A DNA stretch of 64,000 nucleotides from Linum tenue (lineage: Eukaryota; Streptophyta; Magnoliopsida; Malpighiales; Linaceae). Where the stretch lies: NCBI GenBank assembly GCA_946122785.1, contig CAMGYJ010000008.1, positions 61,114,877 to 61,178,876 on the forward strand, read 5' to 3'. Under the pieces are notes generated by a model. It was not told where the DNA came from. It worked only from the letters and a program-made list of their open reading frames with translations, and made no database searches. The first letter of the stretch is position 1; each line of letters opens with the position of its first letter. Both the position numbers and the translations under genes were made by a program. This document shows positions 22,951 through 35,162 of this stretch, piece by piece.

Positions 22951-23050
22951 AACCATTAATTCTATAACAATTAATCATTGAACCATCAATCAATTAATTT
23001 AACTATTAATTCTATAACAATTAATCATTGAACCATCAATCAATAATTTT
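22951..23050. repeat. Tandem duplication of about 50 bp
   Basis: The unit aacyattaattctataacaa with ttaatcattgaaccatcaat occurs twice in a row, with one difference near the start. The unit is AT-rich and non-coding, next to the retroposon tail. Confidence 0.8.
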
Positions 23051-23393
23051 TCCGATTCAACATTCAATTCTAAAAACATACCGAACAAGTCCAAAGAGAT
23101 AAGAGATTGATAAAACTCACAATGTGCTGTTTCATATAAAATACCACCAAGCTATAAAAGATAGAAACCTAGGGGCAAAGCTTGTCCAGGAATCATCAGG
23201 TTTTCGCTCCTTCTAACAAGTCCAAAAGCCCTTCCTTACTGCACCAAAACTATGGTACCCTTAGTCCCTTGGCACAACAGCTGACTTATTAATTCTTGTA
23301 CCTACTCTGCCCTTGCCTAAATTCAGAATTTTGCTTCCATAGAGGTCATCAAAATTGTGGCTAAAAGTTCACTAAAATCTATATGACTATCAG

Positions 23394-26300
23394 TTACTCC
23401 TGCCATGGGTCAGTTTCTGCCCTCACTTCTGAAGGTTCAACTACTTCTGAAGAGCCTTCACTGGTGCTTGCCTCGGTTCCATCCCCAGTAGTTTCAGCTT
23501 CGAATTCTACTCTGCCCCATCTCCCTCCCAGTGCCACCGCCATCATCTCGTATATCTTGTTTCCCAAGTCTGCTGGGCTGTCAGGCTGCAACCATTAATG
23601 AATGGGTAAATAGCAGTCGGCAGCAAGGTGTATATGGATATACTTTATGAAAAGTAAAGATAGAATGGAAAATGAAGTTTCATCTCGTCCATCCTTACAG
23701 TGAAACCACTGGAGATCAATGCAGTCTCATAGAGCAGATCAACTGCTCTCTTCGCATCGTTGTTATCTGGTGCTTTCCTGCAAGCAGCCTGCAGAAGCAC
23801 AGTACTAGCGGAATTAAGTCACTTATGTTACATAAAAGAGCTACATGATCATTAGGATGGTCTTACATTCAAGTCCTTGACAATCGGGTGGTCTGGATTG
23901 ATTTCCAGTATTCTCCTTCCCCTCATAAACTCCAGACTTGAAGTATCTCCAAGTGCTTGTGCTTTCATCAACCTTCAATAGTAATAGCAATTATGCATGA
24001 TATTCGCATGGATGAGGTCATAAGTTAATGCTTCAATGAGAACCAAAAGGGACACACTTACCTTTCCATGTTGGCAGACCATCCGAATTTCCCAGAGACA
24101 AGCACACAAGGGGATGAGCTTAGTCGGTTGGAGACTTGGACTTTGGCAACTTTGTCACCAAGCTGTTGCTTTATCCAGTCACAAAGGGCATTATATTCTT
24201 GTTTAGCTTCCCTCTCCTTGACCTCATCCTCATCACCTGGTGTAAAAACCAATTCTTTAAGTCAAGACAGATACTACGTCCAGCATGCAAGATACGGAAA
24301 TAACATGCTTGTGATGTATATACATATAATAAGCAAGAAAAATTTACCAAGTTCTAGATCTTCCTTGCTGATGTCAACAAATTTCTTTTCCTTGTAGGTC
24401 TGTAAGTTCTGGATCGCAACTTCATCAATGGGCTCAATCAAATATAGTACCTGTTATTATAAATTACAGTTGAAGCCACTATATTAGAATTCCTTATAGG
24501 TATGTTATGTAGCCTCACAAATTATATATAAATGGCCTTGATTCTCCAAAACTGTCATATTTGTCCACAAGCAGAATCCAGATACCTCAATGTCCTTCTG
24601 GACCAACTTCTCCAAGAATGGAGCAGACTTGGCACTCTTCAAACTGTCAGTTGCCAAGTAATAGATTGCTTTCTGGTTTTCTCCCATATTTTCTACATAA
24701 TCATCCAAACTTGTGAGCTCTTCCTCATTTTTGGATGTGTGGAATCTCAGTAGAGGAGTTATACGCTTGTGATTTCCAGAGTCTTCAATGCACCCGAGTT
24801 TTATAAACCTTCCAAAGTTCTCCCAGAACTTCTTGTAATCCTAAAGTGAAGAGAGAACTACATTAGCAACACAAACTTGAACAGAGGGCAGAAAACAAAA
24901 ACAACATGAAAAGGGGCACTAGGGGTTTTAATAGACACGAACCTCTTTGTTCTCACTTTCTGACAGCTCCTGAATCATGTCAAAAGTCTTCCTAACAAGT
25001 CTCTTTCTCATGATCCTTACTATCCGGCTCTCTTGAAGTATCTCTCGGGATACGTTAAGAGGAAGATCATCCGAGTCCACCACACCTTTTACAAAACTCA
25101 AATATCGGGGAAACTGCAAATAACAGAATGGGTGGTAAGACAGGCTTGGACACTTCTCAGCCGGAATTAAATATAAGACAGATAGCTTATTCTGAGAGAT
25201 AAGAAGCAGCCTTCAATAAAATAACATGCTATGACTACTAAAATTATTAGAGTCAAGGCAACGCTGACATGTCAAAATCAACAGAACCATCAAACATAAA
25301 TTTGACCATCACAAGAATACAATAATGTGCATGAGATATGTGGCAATAGGAAACATACCAGCTCTCCATCAAAATCATCTGAAATGAACACCCTCTTCAC
25401 GAAAAGTCGTATGTTCTTAGTTTTTGGATTAATTACATCCTCATTGTTCATAGGTCCCATACCAGGAATATAAAGAATGCTCCTAAATTCTACCTCTCCC
25501 TGCAAATATTCAATATAACCGTTATAGACTATCCGAAAGACATGTTTAACTAACAGTCAACAGTGCTCATCATACCTCTGTATTGAAGTGAGTGTGGGCA
25601 AGTGGATCCAAAAATTCATTAAATGTCTTTTTGTAGAATTCCTGGTACTCTTCCTTCTCAACTTCCTTAGCATTTCGCATCTGAAATACAAGAGGGGAAA
25701 CATGTGAGATGCAAGGTACCTAAATCCCCTTTATATCCTAATAAGCTAAATAGGACAAGTTTGCCACCAAAAAAAAAAATAGAAAGAAGGGAGGGAGGCA
25801 ACATGAAGATTATGGTAATAGCGCCATAAACAGAAAGCAGATGCAACACTTGAAATACTCACCCATATTGGTTTTGTTTCGTTCGCTAATTCCCAGTCCC
25901 AGTTCTTTTCAGTTTTAGTAGTCTTCTTCATTTTCTTCTCACCCTAAGAAGTGGCATACAGGGTGAACTAATATGCATTAAATCACAGGAAACCCTATTC
26001 ATAAGAACACAACAGCATTTGAATTCTTCCCTACCTCGGGCTCTCCCTCTTTTGGTTCTTCCTCTTCTTCTACCTGCCAAGTAATTCAAGAATATAGAGA
26101 CAGGTTACAAACTTGGCCATGACAAGCCACAATGACAATATGATAGCCACTCAACTCATCCTGGTATGCGAAAACAGATAGGATATACTCTCAACAACTA
26201 ATTAATCTCTGATAAACATGAATTACATATCGACTATTTACCTCAATTGTCCTTGACTTTTCTTGCCAGGTGTAAATAGGGAAGGAAACAAACTGAGAGT

Positions 26301-28038
26301 AGTTCTTTACCAATCCCTGAATTCTGGATGGATCCGAGAATTCATATTTGTCATCTTCCTGAAAGAGAAAAGACGACCAATTTGGATGTTTTCAGGACGT
26401 TTCCTCCGATAGTCAGACCGGATACCAAAAAAACTACTGATACCAAAAAAACTCATATCTCGCAACTCAGAAACATAAATCTCATCAAAGTTGAGGAATC
26501 ATAGTATACTGTGGCAAAGCAGAATACCAATAAACAGTTTGGTTAAACGGCTTTCATACCTTCAGATACAGTGTAATTTGTGTCCCGCGACCAAGAAACT
26601 TTTCAGGATCCGTTTCTTCTTTGATCATATATGAACTGGTGTCTGCTTCTGCTTCCCAAACATATTGCTTGTCAGATTTCGGGCTCTTAGTCGTCACCAC
26701 TACCTGGTTGTGGACAGCAATTACAAGTGAGTTCAATCAACCCCTCCCGCCCAAATGCAAAGAAGGACCAAAGTCAACAGATGAAAATATTAATAATACT
26801 TATAGCGTACCTTCTGAGCAACAAGAAACGCAGAGTAGAACCCAACACCAAATTGACCAATCAGTGCATTGTCAGCTCCAAGATCTTGGTTTTCCTGCTT
26901 GCCATAAGAGGGGGGAAAAGGTCAGCATTGAATAGAATGGTTAACACATCATTAAGAAAGACATTAAGTTCTCTGCATACTACCTTGAGAGCCTTCAAAA
27001 ATTTTGAAGTCCCACTCTGAGCAATGGTCCCAAGACAGTCAATGAGTTCTTCTCTTGTCATACCAATGCCAGTATCTCTACAAAAACAGAGCAGTAAATT
27101 CAGGAGTTTCCCAGCATATCATCCAATGTAAGTAAGTGAAGTAAGCAGAGATATCAACATACGTTATTGTGATGGTCCCATTATCTGCATCAGATTTGAT
27201 CCGAATCTCCAAATCACCAGCATCTCCAAGCAACGAGGGATCTGTAACACTGAGGAATCTCAACTTATCCAAAGCATCACTAGCATTGCTGCAACACAGA
27301 AGAAGATAATCTTTAACCAACATGTCAATATATAGATTCAAATGAGATGTCGTCCAGGAGCCAGTGATGGCGTAGTAGTATAATGGAAAACTTAATCAGA
27401 GAATGGAGGAAATGTTGGATTTCCATTGGAGTAAGAAATCCTCACCTGACAAGCTCCCTGAGGAACACTTCCTTGTGGCTGTAGAGACTATGAACAATCA
27501 AATCTAACAGTCGACTCACCTACAACCAATAAAAATTTTCACAACTTTACAATCCTTCACCAAAGACTAATGAGTTCAAAATTTATATAAAAGTCAAAGA
27601 AGTATCAGAATCTAGAAAAGACCTTCGCCTTAAATACCATTCCCGATGAACATGGTCAATCTACCAATCAGAATTCTATCCAGCTAAGTCCCACTGATGC
27701 TAACCCCAACAACAATTCAACACGATCAAGCTTAAAGCTTTCTCAACGGTATAAACAAACAAATGAAAACCCACCTCGGCTTGGTACTCAAATTTCTCCC
27801 CGGAAGCCTCGGAAGCATCTTTCTCGGCCACCGCCGCGTCGCACCTAACGGAAATCCGATTGCTCCTATTACCAAGCTTCCATTTCAAGCCGGAACAAGA
27901 CACCCCCTTCCTGAGACCGTTGGCTCGAGGCAGGAACGAGCTTCTCAAATTGAAGGGGTTGTTCAACGAAATGGATGTCGAAGAAGGAATCGAGAGCAGA
28001 GGAGCAGGGGATAGGGTTCTATTCAGAACCGGCGCCAT
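23394..28038 (-). CDS. HSP90C: Chloroplast heat shock protein 90 (HSP90C / HSP90.5)
   Basis: ATP-dependent HSP90 chaperone of the plastid stroma, known in Arabidopsis (HSP90.5, CR88) for roles in protein import, thylakoid formation and photomorphogenesis. Eighteen exons with GT-AG introns join without a stop into 786 codons: 27775-28038, 27446-27519, 27163-27288, 26984-27077, 26811-26894, 26560-26703, 26242-26358, 26035-26073, 25863-25943, 25576-25680, 25359-25499, 24943-25113, 24586-24840, 24348-24450, 24062-24236, 23867-23972, 23699-23788 and 23394-23585. Residues 1 to about 66 form a Ser/Arg/Leu-rich transit peptide, with likely cleavage after ISVRC. The GHKL ATPase follows: signature [18 protein letters not shown], then DTGIGM near 156 and [10 protein letters not shown] near 198. 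The middle domain has [14 protein letters not shown]. The end [17 protein letters not shown] is the plastid form's tail, not the MEEVD of cytosolic or KDEL of ER HSP90. Length fits the family (about 780). Confidence 0.97.
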
Positions 28039-28234
28039 CGGAGGACTGAAGAGATGGAAGCGAGCTGGTGAGGAGAGTGAAATGGGAGATGACAGATGAG
28101 AGTATTAGCCGGCACTCGCACGAGGATTGGATTGGGATTTTGGGGAATGTTATTTAATAACGAACGAAGACTTTCTCAAGAAACCCTATTACGCTCGTTT
28201 CAACCTTCAAGGGTTTAAGGGTAAGAGAAGAGAG

Positions 28235-28242
28235 TTCTAGAA
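28235..28242 (-). promoter_or_regulatory. Candidate heat shock element upstream of HSP90C
   Basis: TTCTAGAA is the perfect two-unit core (TTCnnGAA) of a heat shock element, about 200 bp upstream of the HSP90C start codon. A second GAA/TTC-rich patch (cgaagactttctcaagaaac) lies near 28165-28184. CCAAT boxes on the minus strand (ccaatccaat) are near 28124-28134. Function is inferred from motif and position only. Confidence 0.5.
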
Positions 28243-28477
28243 AGTAGAATTACAGTCCAATGTAAGATGATAAAGGACGGAGGTTTTCAGACTGACAATT
28301 GATGGTCTAGATTCTGCCACGTTATTAGTTAGTATATCCTCTTTTTTCTTTTCCATCTCTATTTTCGTTTGTTATTAACCTATAATCAATTATCAATGTT
28401 TTTTCTTTGATAAATGGTTCTATTATTCCATTAAGTTTGTGAAACAATACCGTCCGAAACAATACCGTCCGAATTTA

Positions 28478-29718
28478 TGTCGAAATCGGAACGCTTCATT
28501 AGTACGATATTGCTCGCTTTGAGTCAAGCTCGCACGGTTTTACTCTTGGGTGTACTCCCCCAAAGGCCTCGTGCTACTTGGCTTGGTGGACACTAATATA
28601 CAAGGGTTCATGCCCTTATATTTCCAATGTGGTACTTGGATTGTCACATAACAATCATCCCCTCAAGCCAAGGACCACGAACTTCGTGTCATCCCCTCAA
28701 CGATTATCTTGATTTGCCAGACACCTTGTATCAATGGGCTTCTCACTACAAGGATTTTTCCAGACGCGGAACTCTCTTTGATCCGCCAAACAAAACAATC
28801 TTCCCCTAAAACGAAGGACCACGAACTTCGTGCCCCTCACCTCAGCGATTATCTTAATCCGCCCGCCAAATACCTAGTATCGATGGGCTTCTCGGTAAAA
28901 GGATTTTCCGAGACAGATCTCCCTTGATCCGCCAAACCAGATGTAGCTCAAACGTGGATCTCTCGTGGATCCACCAAACAGACGCAGATCTCAAATCTCA
29001 AGGGTCCCACCAAACTGACGCCACTGCCCCGGATCCGCCGAAACAGGCTCTGATACCACTTGTTGAAATCAGGCCGCTCAATTAGTACGATATTGTCTGC
29101 TTTGGGCCAAGCCCGTTCGGTTTTACTTTTGTGTCTCCTCCCCAAAAGGCCTCATACTAATTGGGCTTGGTGGACGCTAATATACAAGAGTTCCTTCCCT
29201 TGTATTACCGATGTGGTACTTGGATTGTTCTACAAGTATACTCCCCTAAAGACAAGAACCATGAACTTTGTGTCCTCACCTCAACAATTATCTTGATCCG
29301 TCAGACACCTTGTATCGATGGGCTTCTCAGTACAAGGATTTTTCAAGACGCAGAACTCTCTTTGATCTGCCAAATCAAACGCGGATCTCCCTTGATCCCC
29401 TAAACCAGATGTAGCCCGAACATGGATCTCTCGTGGATCCACCAAACAGACACAGATCTCAAATCTCGAGGTCACCTAACGAGGGTCCCACCAAACTGAC
29501 GTCCACCACCTCGGATCCGCCGAACCAGGCTCTGATACCACTAATTGAAATCGGGCTGGTCAATTAGTACGATATTGTCCGCTATGGGCCAAGCCCGCAC
29601 GGTTTTACCCTTGGGTGTCCTCCCGAAAAGGCCTCGTACTAATTGGGCTTGGTGGACACTAATATACAAGAGTTCCTTCCCTTGTATTACTGATGTTGTA
29701 CTTGGATTGTCCACAACA
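28478..29718 (-). mobile_element. Tandem TRIM array (LTR-I-LTR-I-LTR)
   Basis: Three copies of a roughly 176-bp LTR (28478-28653, 29061-29235, 29543-29718) begin TGTCGAAATC/TGTTGAAATC or mutated forms; the first and third end in ACA. They alternate with internal regions of about 410 and 310 bp. The initiator-Met primer site (minus strand TGGTATCAGAGCC) abuts the second and third LTRs at 29046-29058 and 29528-29540. AGGGGAG-type purine tracts lie beside the other LTR ends. There is no coding capacity and the elements are very short: a terminal-repeat retrotransposon in miniature. No matching 5-bp duplication was seen at the outer ends. Confidence 0.75.
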
Positions 29719-30610
29719 ATCTAATTGAGAAAGCAACAAAATTAGAGGCATGTCATTCCACAACTCATCCTAGTTTTAGCATAAGCGGTATGGGCGATAA
29801 TATGAGTTGCATATGATTAATATAATTATCCGAAAAGTGATAATGAGTTGGGTCAAGCACAATGCTAAGAGCCAAAATCTCCTTACATATGTCACCTAAC
29901 TCTAAGTGTGTTGTTTCATCTTTCTCCAAACAAAGAATTGCCACTTGGCAGTTAGACTCCATGACCCCCGAGAGGAAATGAAACTAATGTGATTTATATG
30001 CCAAAAAGAATAGCGCAACGCTCTGCGAGGTACAACGATCACTAAATTTCAGTTCTCCTCACCCCTACCATGTAGAATCACAATTCTTGTTAATGACAAC
30101 CACTCCAAAACCAATTCATGCTCCATAAAAAAATCGTCGCTTCCACATTGATCTTGTAAGCCTCCTTTGTCGGTAGTTCCCATCGGTAGATCTTCTTCAG
30201 CGGAGCGTCATCAATTTTGTTTTGACAATCTAGGTATTATGCCAGCCATCTTGTAGCGCTCCCCATAATCTGATACTCTTCCATTTTCCTTTCATTCTCA
30301 AATGATTCTTTCTCTTGTCCTAGGTGAACCAAAGGGAAACTAGAAAGATACCAATCTGCTCGTCTGGTGTAGATTTTTGAAGACTTGCCATCATTTCCCA
30401 ACATGTAAGCCCCTCACCTTTGAATAATGAGCAAATAAGACGAAGTCTCCAAACTCTACGTCTCCACTTGCATTCCTGAAAATGTCGATCTGGGTTTCTT
30501 GAAGCACGCAGAACCAGCATTCATCGCATTACTCTTTTAACACAATTATAATGTTGCTTCCATTGATAGAGTGTTCCTTATCCTTTTCCAGGCAAAAATC
30601 TTTACCTTAT
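29719..30610 (-). pseudogene. 3' part of an old LINE: zf-RVT and RNase H-like region
   Basis: The minus strand reads HKVKIFAWKRIRNTLSMEA (zinc-binding RVT region) near 30560-30610, then a LWFT-DKR-type remnant near 30320, and an RNase H end (MESNCQVAILCLEKDETTHL) at 29765-29962. It is joined to the reverse transcriptase part at 36516 onward: the codons run WELQIP on the right side and HKVKIF on the left, exactly across the LTR element and its GTGGG duplication. Frameshifts and stops are frequent. Confidence 0.8.
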
Positions 30611-30615
30611 GTGGG

Positions 30616-31134
30616 TGACACGCCAAAACACAACACCAAACTGCGACCAAGTGTAATCGCAGTCCGGGACTGCAGTAACAGGCAAGTTCTATTATCAACC
30701 CAGGGTCTAGATCTACTGCTTACTCCGTGATGATTTATTATCTAGCAAACTAATTCGAGTGATTGTTGTTTAAAGCAAAAGCAGTAAGAAAGCAGGAAAT
30801 GGTTCGGTTTTCTCAAGCAGGAAAGAGTCACTCGGGAATGAGTCCCCCTAGCCCCTTAGTTAGGTTCAATTGTAATTCCCCTGGGTTGATTCACTGTTGA
30901 TTAGACTGCGGAAGATCCGACAGTAGCTTGGAATCTCTTAAGCTGACCAAGCCCTCTCAGTCCAACTACCCGGCAGACGACTAGTCTTCACCGGGATAGA
31001 AAGCTGAAGCAATAAGCGCAGAACTCCACTACTGGAATTGAATTCCAGTACAAAGCAGTAAACTGGCTAACTCTCGTATAGCCAATCTCCTACTATCGAA
31101 TGAAGAGGCTCTAACAACCTAATCAGATTCTATC
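30616..31134 (-). repeat. Truncated 3' LTR (R-U5 side only)
   Basis: 519 bp aligning base for base in length with 35163-35681 of the right LTR, then diverging abruptly after cagattctatc. The U3 part present in the right LTR is absent here and replaced by unrelated sequence. Confidence 0.85.
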
Positions 31135-32165
31135 CTCCTCAAAGAATATCATTAAGGGCCCCAACTGGTGGCCACAACATGGCATGAAAAACAGGCATTT
31201 CATCGAACACCTTGTGTGCACTATTAAGTTAAGCATGAAATTGGCAAAATTCTTGCACACAAGGGCTCAAAAAATCAAGGGGGACATTGCCCAACACAAT
31301 TCAAACACACTCCATGCATTCCCCTCAATCAATTGCACAAAAATCACAAGATTCAATGAGGTTCTCTAAACATACATCCTAACACCCAATTCTCCAAAAT
31401 TAACATAGTTAAGGGCAAAATCAAACCTGGAGACTCAAGTAGAGGTGTAGGGGATGATGAGGGGAAGGCAATGGAAACGAAGAAAAGCCGAAAAAGTGCC
31501 CGAAAGTGCTCGTCGGAGCCTCGCCGGAAATCGCCTCCGGCGACAAAAACGTCGTCCAAATCTCCTCAAAATGGAGGGATAGGCCGCGTTTGGTGTGGGA
31601 AGGATGGGTTTATTGTTGGTTTGGTGAAAAAATGACACAAAATGGCCGGAAAAATCAAAAGAGGGTGGTTTGTCGCGGTTTTTGAACTTTCTGACCTGCT
31701 CGGCCGTGCTGGCCGAATATATAGGCCGTGGCTCGGCCGCACGGGCAGGCTCGCACGACCGTGCAAGGTGCACTTTTGCCCGTGTTGGCCGACACGGCCA
31801 GGCCGAGGAATTCCACACGGCCGTGCGAAGTGCACATTTGGCCGTGTGGATTTTGCCGAGAGCTCGCACGGCCAGGGGATAAAATCCACACGGCCGTGCG
31901 AGAATATGCGTTGCCCGTGTCGGCCACACGGCCAGGCCAGGACAATCCACACGGCCGTGCAAATTTGCACTTTTGGCCGTGCGAAAATTGCTGAGGGCTC
32001 ACACGGCCAGGGGATAAAATCCACACGGCCGTGCGAGCAAATGGCCTGGCCGTGTGAGCTGCTGGAGCCCCGAAATCAACCTGTTTTCACCAAAAAACGA
32101 CATTCGACTCTGGAACAACATCTCAAGACTCAAAAAACACAAAAACCAAAAGAAAAAAAAGTAAG
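31135..32165 (-). other. Foreign U3-like segment with CACGGCCGTG cluster
   Basis: No coding function. On the minus strand a palindrome cluster (31704-32062, four exact CACGGCCGTG copies plus half-sites) is followed by a TATA-like tatatat (about 31717-31723) and a leader-like region to 31135. This is the order seen in the LTRs of related elements, but the sequence is from a different LTR family. Frames reading HGR/ARPC across it arise from the palindromes. Confidence 0.6.
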
Positions 32166-32180
32166 AAAATGCAAACCTCG

Positions 32181-32198
32181 GTGGGGTTGCCTCCCCAC
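32181..32198 (-). promoter_or_regulatory. Post-ORF hairpin, AGGCAA loop
   Basis: The minus strand reads GTGGGGAGGCAACCCCAC: 6-bp stem, loop AGGCAA. It lies about 45-60 nt after the ORF stop, within the conserved block ggtaaagaagcgctt. Compared with 57382 the third stem pair is G-C instead of T-A, a compensating change. Confidence 0.8.
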
Positions 32199-32242
32199 AA
32201 GCGCTTCTTTACCGTCTTTTAGCTGGACGCCAGTATGGATGC

Positions 32243-35014
32243 TTAGGGAAGTGTAGGATCAGGTGCCTTCAAGAGCGGATCCACATCGCTCTTGAGGTAC
32301 ATCTTCAAATGGTGGCCATGCATGCGACGAATGTGGCCACCAGCATTCGCCAGCTCGACTTGGCCATCCGGCAAGATGCAAGCGAGTGAATACTCGGATG
32401 GCCAAGGTGGGGGCGGGACCAGCTCACAGTGGTCTCCGGCTCTCTTTCGAGCAGGCTTAACTGCCTCCAGTTTCGGCCGCCACTCCTCCTTGATCTGTAC
32501 TTTTGGTGATGGAGTGGTCAGGAGTGGCGGCGAAGGTGTGGGAGGCGGGTCCTGCAAAATAGGCAACACAGAAGGATACACGACAGACTCGTGCTCCCGG
32601 TGAGATACAGCATGCAGAGGTGACGAAGCAGGTAAAGTATTAGCAATTGACAACGTTATTCACTCCTCGCCATCCCTCAAAACTAAGGTCCCATCATGCA
32701 CATCTATGAGAGCCTTGGCGGTGGCCAGGAAAGGCCTTCCCAGTATAAGGGGCACTTCTGTGTCCTCATTGATGTCCAGGACAACAAAATCCACATGATA
32801 ATTGAATTTGCCAACCTTAACCAGAAGGTCTTCCACTATGCCCCTAGGATGCACTACAGATCTATCAGCTAATTGAAGGGTCATCCTAGTAGTGCGGGGT
32901 TCACCTAGGCCTAGTTTCTTGAACAATTTATACGGCATAACATTGATACTAGCACCTAAATCCGCCAAGGACCTCTCTACATGCAACTTATCAATAGAGC
33001 ATGGGATAGTAAAACTACCTGGGTCCTTCTTCTTCTGCGGAAGCTTGTTCTGCAGAATAGCCGAGCACTCCTCGCTGAGCTCCACAGTGGCCAGCTCACT
33101 CAGCTTCTGCTTCTTCGAGAGAAGCTCTTTCAGAAACTTCGCATACTTAGGCATTTGCGATAGTGCCTCCAGGAAGGGCACTTGGACATTCAGCTTCTTA
33201 AGCATGGCCATGAAGTTTTCGAACTCTGCCTCAAGCCTGTCTCTGTGCAACCGAGTAGGGAAGGGGAGTTTCGGGATATACTCCTTCACTACCGGTTGCG
33301 GCTTAGGTGCATGCACCTCAACCTCCTTTTCTGCCTCTTCTTCAACCGCCGGAGACGCTAAGACAGGGGTCTCTCTCTCTTGTTCCCGAGCAGGTGGATC
33401 AACAGCCATCTTGCCACTCCTGGTCATGATGGCATTGCAGTGCTCATTCGGGGTCTGCGGATGAGGGATGGTCTGCCCGGGTAGAGTACCAGGAGCCCTT
33501 TGAGCCACTGCCCGAGCCACGCTCCCCAGCTGGGTCTGGATATCCTGCAAGACAGCCTGTGTGTTCCTCTGACCAGCTTCAAGAGCCAGGAATTTACCCG
33601 AGGCCTTTTCCATGAACTGCTCAATAGTGTTGAATTTTTGAGCACTTGAACTGGCGAGAGAACCCACCAAGTCCCGCAGTTCAGCCATCTGATCATTCTG
33701 CACTAGGGCAGCAGGGGCTGCACCTGGCGGCTGGAAAGGTCGCTGCTATGATTGAGCCGCATGCCCCGGCATGGGCTGGTAGAGAGACTGTTGCTGCTGC
33801 TGGAATTGCCCTTGTCTGGGCTGATATGGTGGCCTCTGGAAACCCAGTGGTCCCTGGGGGACTGGTGGTCTGGAATTTTCCCCACCCCAGGAGAAGTTAG
33901 GATGCTGGCGCCACCCCTCATTGTAAGTGTTACTGTAGGGGTCATTGCGCCTGACGTTGTTGATGAAGTTCACCTGCTCCTGGGGTGTGGTTGATTCCTT
34001 CATCGCCTGACAGTCCTCTACGGTGTGATGGGAGCTCTCACACCACTGGCAGTGCATGTCCAGCGGCTGCCCTGTACCTGCAATCAAACCAGAACGATCG
34101 ATAGCTGAAACCAGCTTCGATACCACCTGCACCAAATCATATGACTGGGTGCCTACAACATGCACACCCCGTCCTGGTGCTCGTCTCGATCTCCTGGCAG
34201 TGCCCCAATCGTACCCGTTCTCCGCCATCTCCTCAAAGAGTTGATTCAGCTGTGGCGGGGTTTTGGTCAGCATGTTCCCGCCCCAAACCGAATCAATCAG
34301 CTGCTTGTCCTCCGGGAAGAGGGCGTGATAGAAGGTGCCCACCTTGAAAGCATCATTAAAGCCATGATTGGGACACCTCAGGAAGAGACTGTTGTATCTC
34401 TCCCATGCGTCCCGGATGGTCTCATCCTCATCCTGAGCAAAATGGGTAATCTGCTTCTGAAGATCAGCCGTCTTGGATGGAGGATGGTAGCGGGTGAGGA
34501 ACTTGTCCGCCAGGTTGGCGAACGTGGTGATAGAGCCCGGAGGTCGAGTGTCTAGCCATTCCTTGGCTTGCCCCTCCAGAGTAAAAGGGAAGTACCTCAG
34601 CTGGATGGCATCTGCTAGTACCCCATTGATCTTGATTCCATCGATGAGCTCATGGAATCTCCTGAGATGTGATCGGGGGCACTCCCCCTCCTTACCACGG
34701 AACACCACTGAACCGCGCAGCATGGTGATTACTGAGGTGCTCACCTCAAAATTGTTGGCTGGGACATGAGGGTGTTGAATGGGTGACCTCATATCCGCAG
34801 CTCTAGCGGTCCAGTAGGATCCCATGGTCTGCTCCTCTGGATTGATCACATCATGGTTCTGTGGATCAGCCATCTCTTCTTCTTCTTCGATCTGCAGCTG
34901 TGACAGCGCCTCCTCCGCAGCCAGTCGCGCCTTTAGAGCCCGCTTGAAGTTCCTGCAGGTTCGTTCAAGTTCCTGGTCTAATGGCAGTAGATCTCCCGAC
35001 TGGCTACGGGTCAT
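32243..35014 (-). pseudogene. Retroelement gag-protease ORF with integrase-tail remnant
   Basis: One reading frame of 924 codons with two in-frame stops (33746-33748 and 32660-32662). Order: MTRSQSGDLLPLDQELERTC start, Athila/Tat-type capsid region (ANNFEVSTSVITML, then GQAKEWLDTRPPGSIT and DAWERYNSLFLRCPNHGF), a CX2C-type knuckle remnant (CQWCESSHHTVEDC), a Gln/Pro-rich linker, and an aspartic protease (active-site region DLGASINVMP, then VPLILGRPFLATAKALIDVH). About 110 codons after the protease comes LACILPDGQVELANAGG with HGHHLKMYL. This resembles the C-terminal module of plant Ty3 integrases and is followed by the true stop. The RT, RNase H and integrase catalytic regions are absent. The 49894-52583 ORF has the same architecture. 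Confidence 0.85.
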
Positions 35015-35138
35015 GCACTACCTGCACACAATCAGCAGAAGCAACCCGTGAAGGCACACAGGTGGAAGAGAAAAAAAAAATGCAATAAATAAAAAGCTAG
35101 AGTAACAAATTCTCACGTTTCCCCAATAACCTAGAGGG

Positions 35139-35156
35139 TCCCCGACAACGGCGCCA
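35139..35156 (-). other. Primer-binding site (tRNA-Asp)
   Basis: The minus strand TGGCGCCGTTGTCGGGGA matches 17 of 18 bases of the tRNA-Asp complement, six bases inside the right LTR. This sets transcription leftward. Confidence 0.85.
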
Positions 35157-35162
35157 AAAACT

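Noticed and set aside
28478..29718. Cassandra-type TRIM carrying a 5S rRNA-like promoter
   Set aside because: Some phrases recall that family, but I could not see a convincing 5S rRNA A-box/C-box region, so only a generic TRIM call is made.
31700..32060. CRISPR-like array from regularly repeated short palindromes
   Set aside because: Plant nuclear DNA; repeat units vary, spacers are not unique equal-length segments, and no cas genes are present.
31435..32256. Long open frames on both strands rich in HGRA/ARPC repeats (also at 35991-36425, 44831-45146, 46037-46390, 48014-48501, 53449-53945, 63229-63503)
   Set aside because: They read through the CACGGCCGTG palindromes, which encode similar peptides in several frames on both strands. 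No start context, no conserved frame between copies; not genes.
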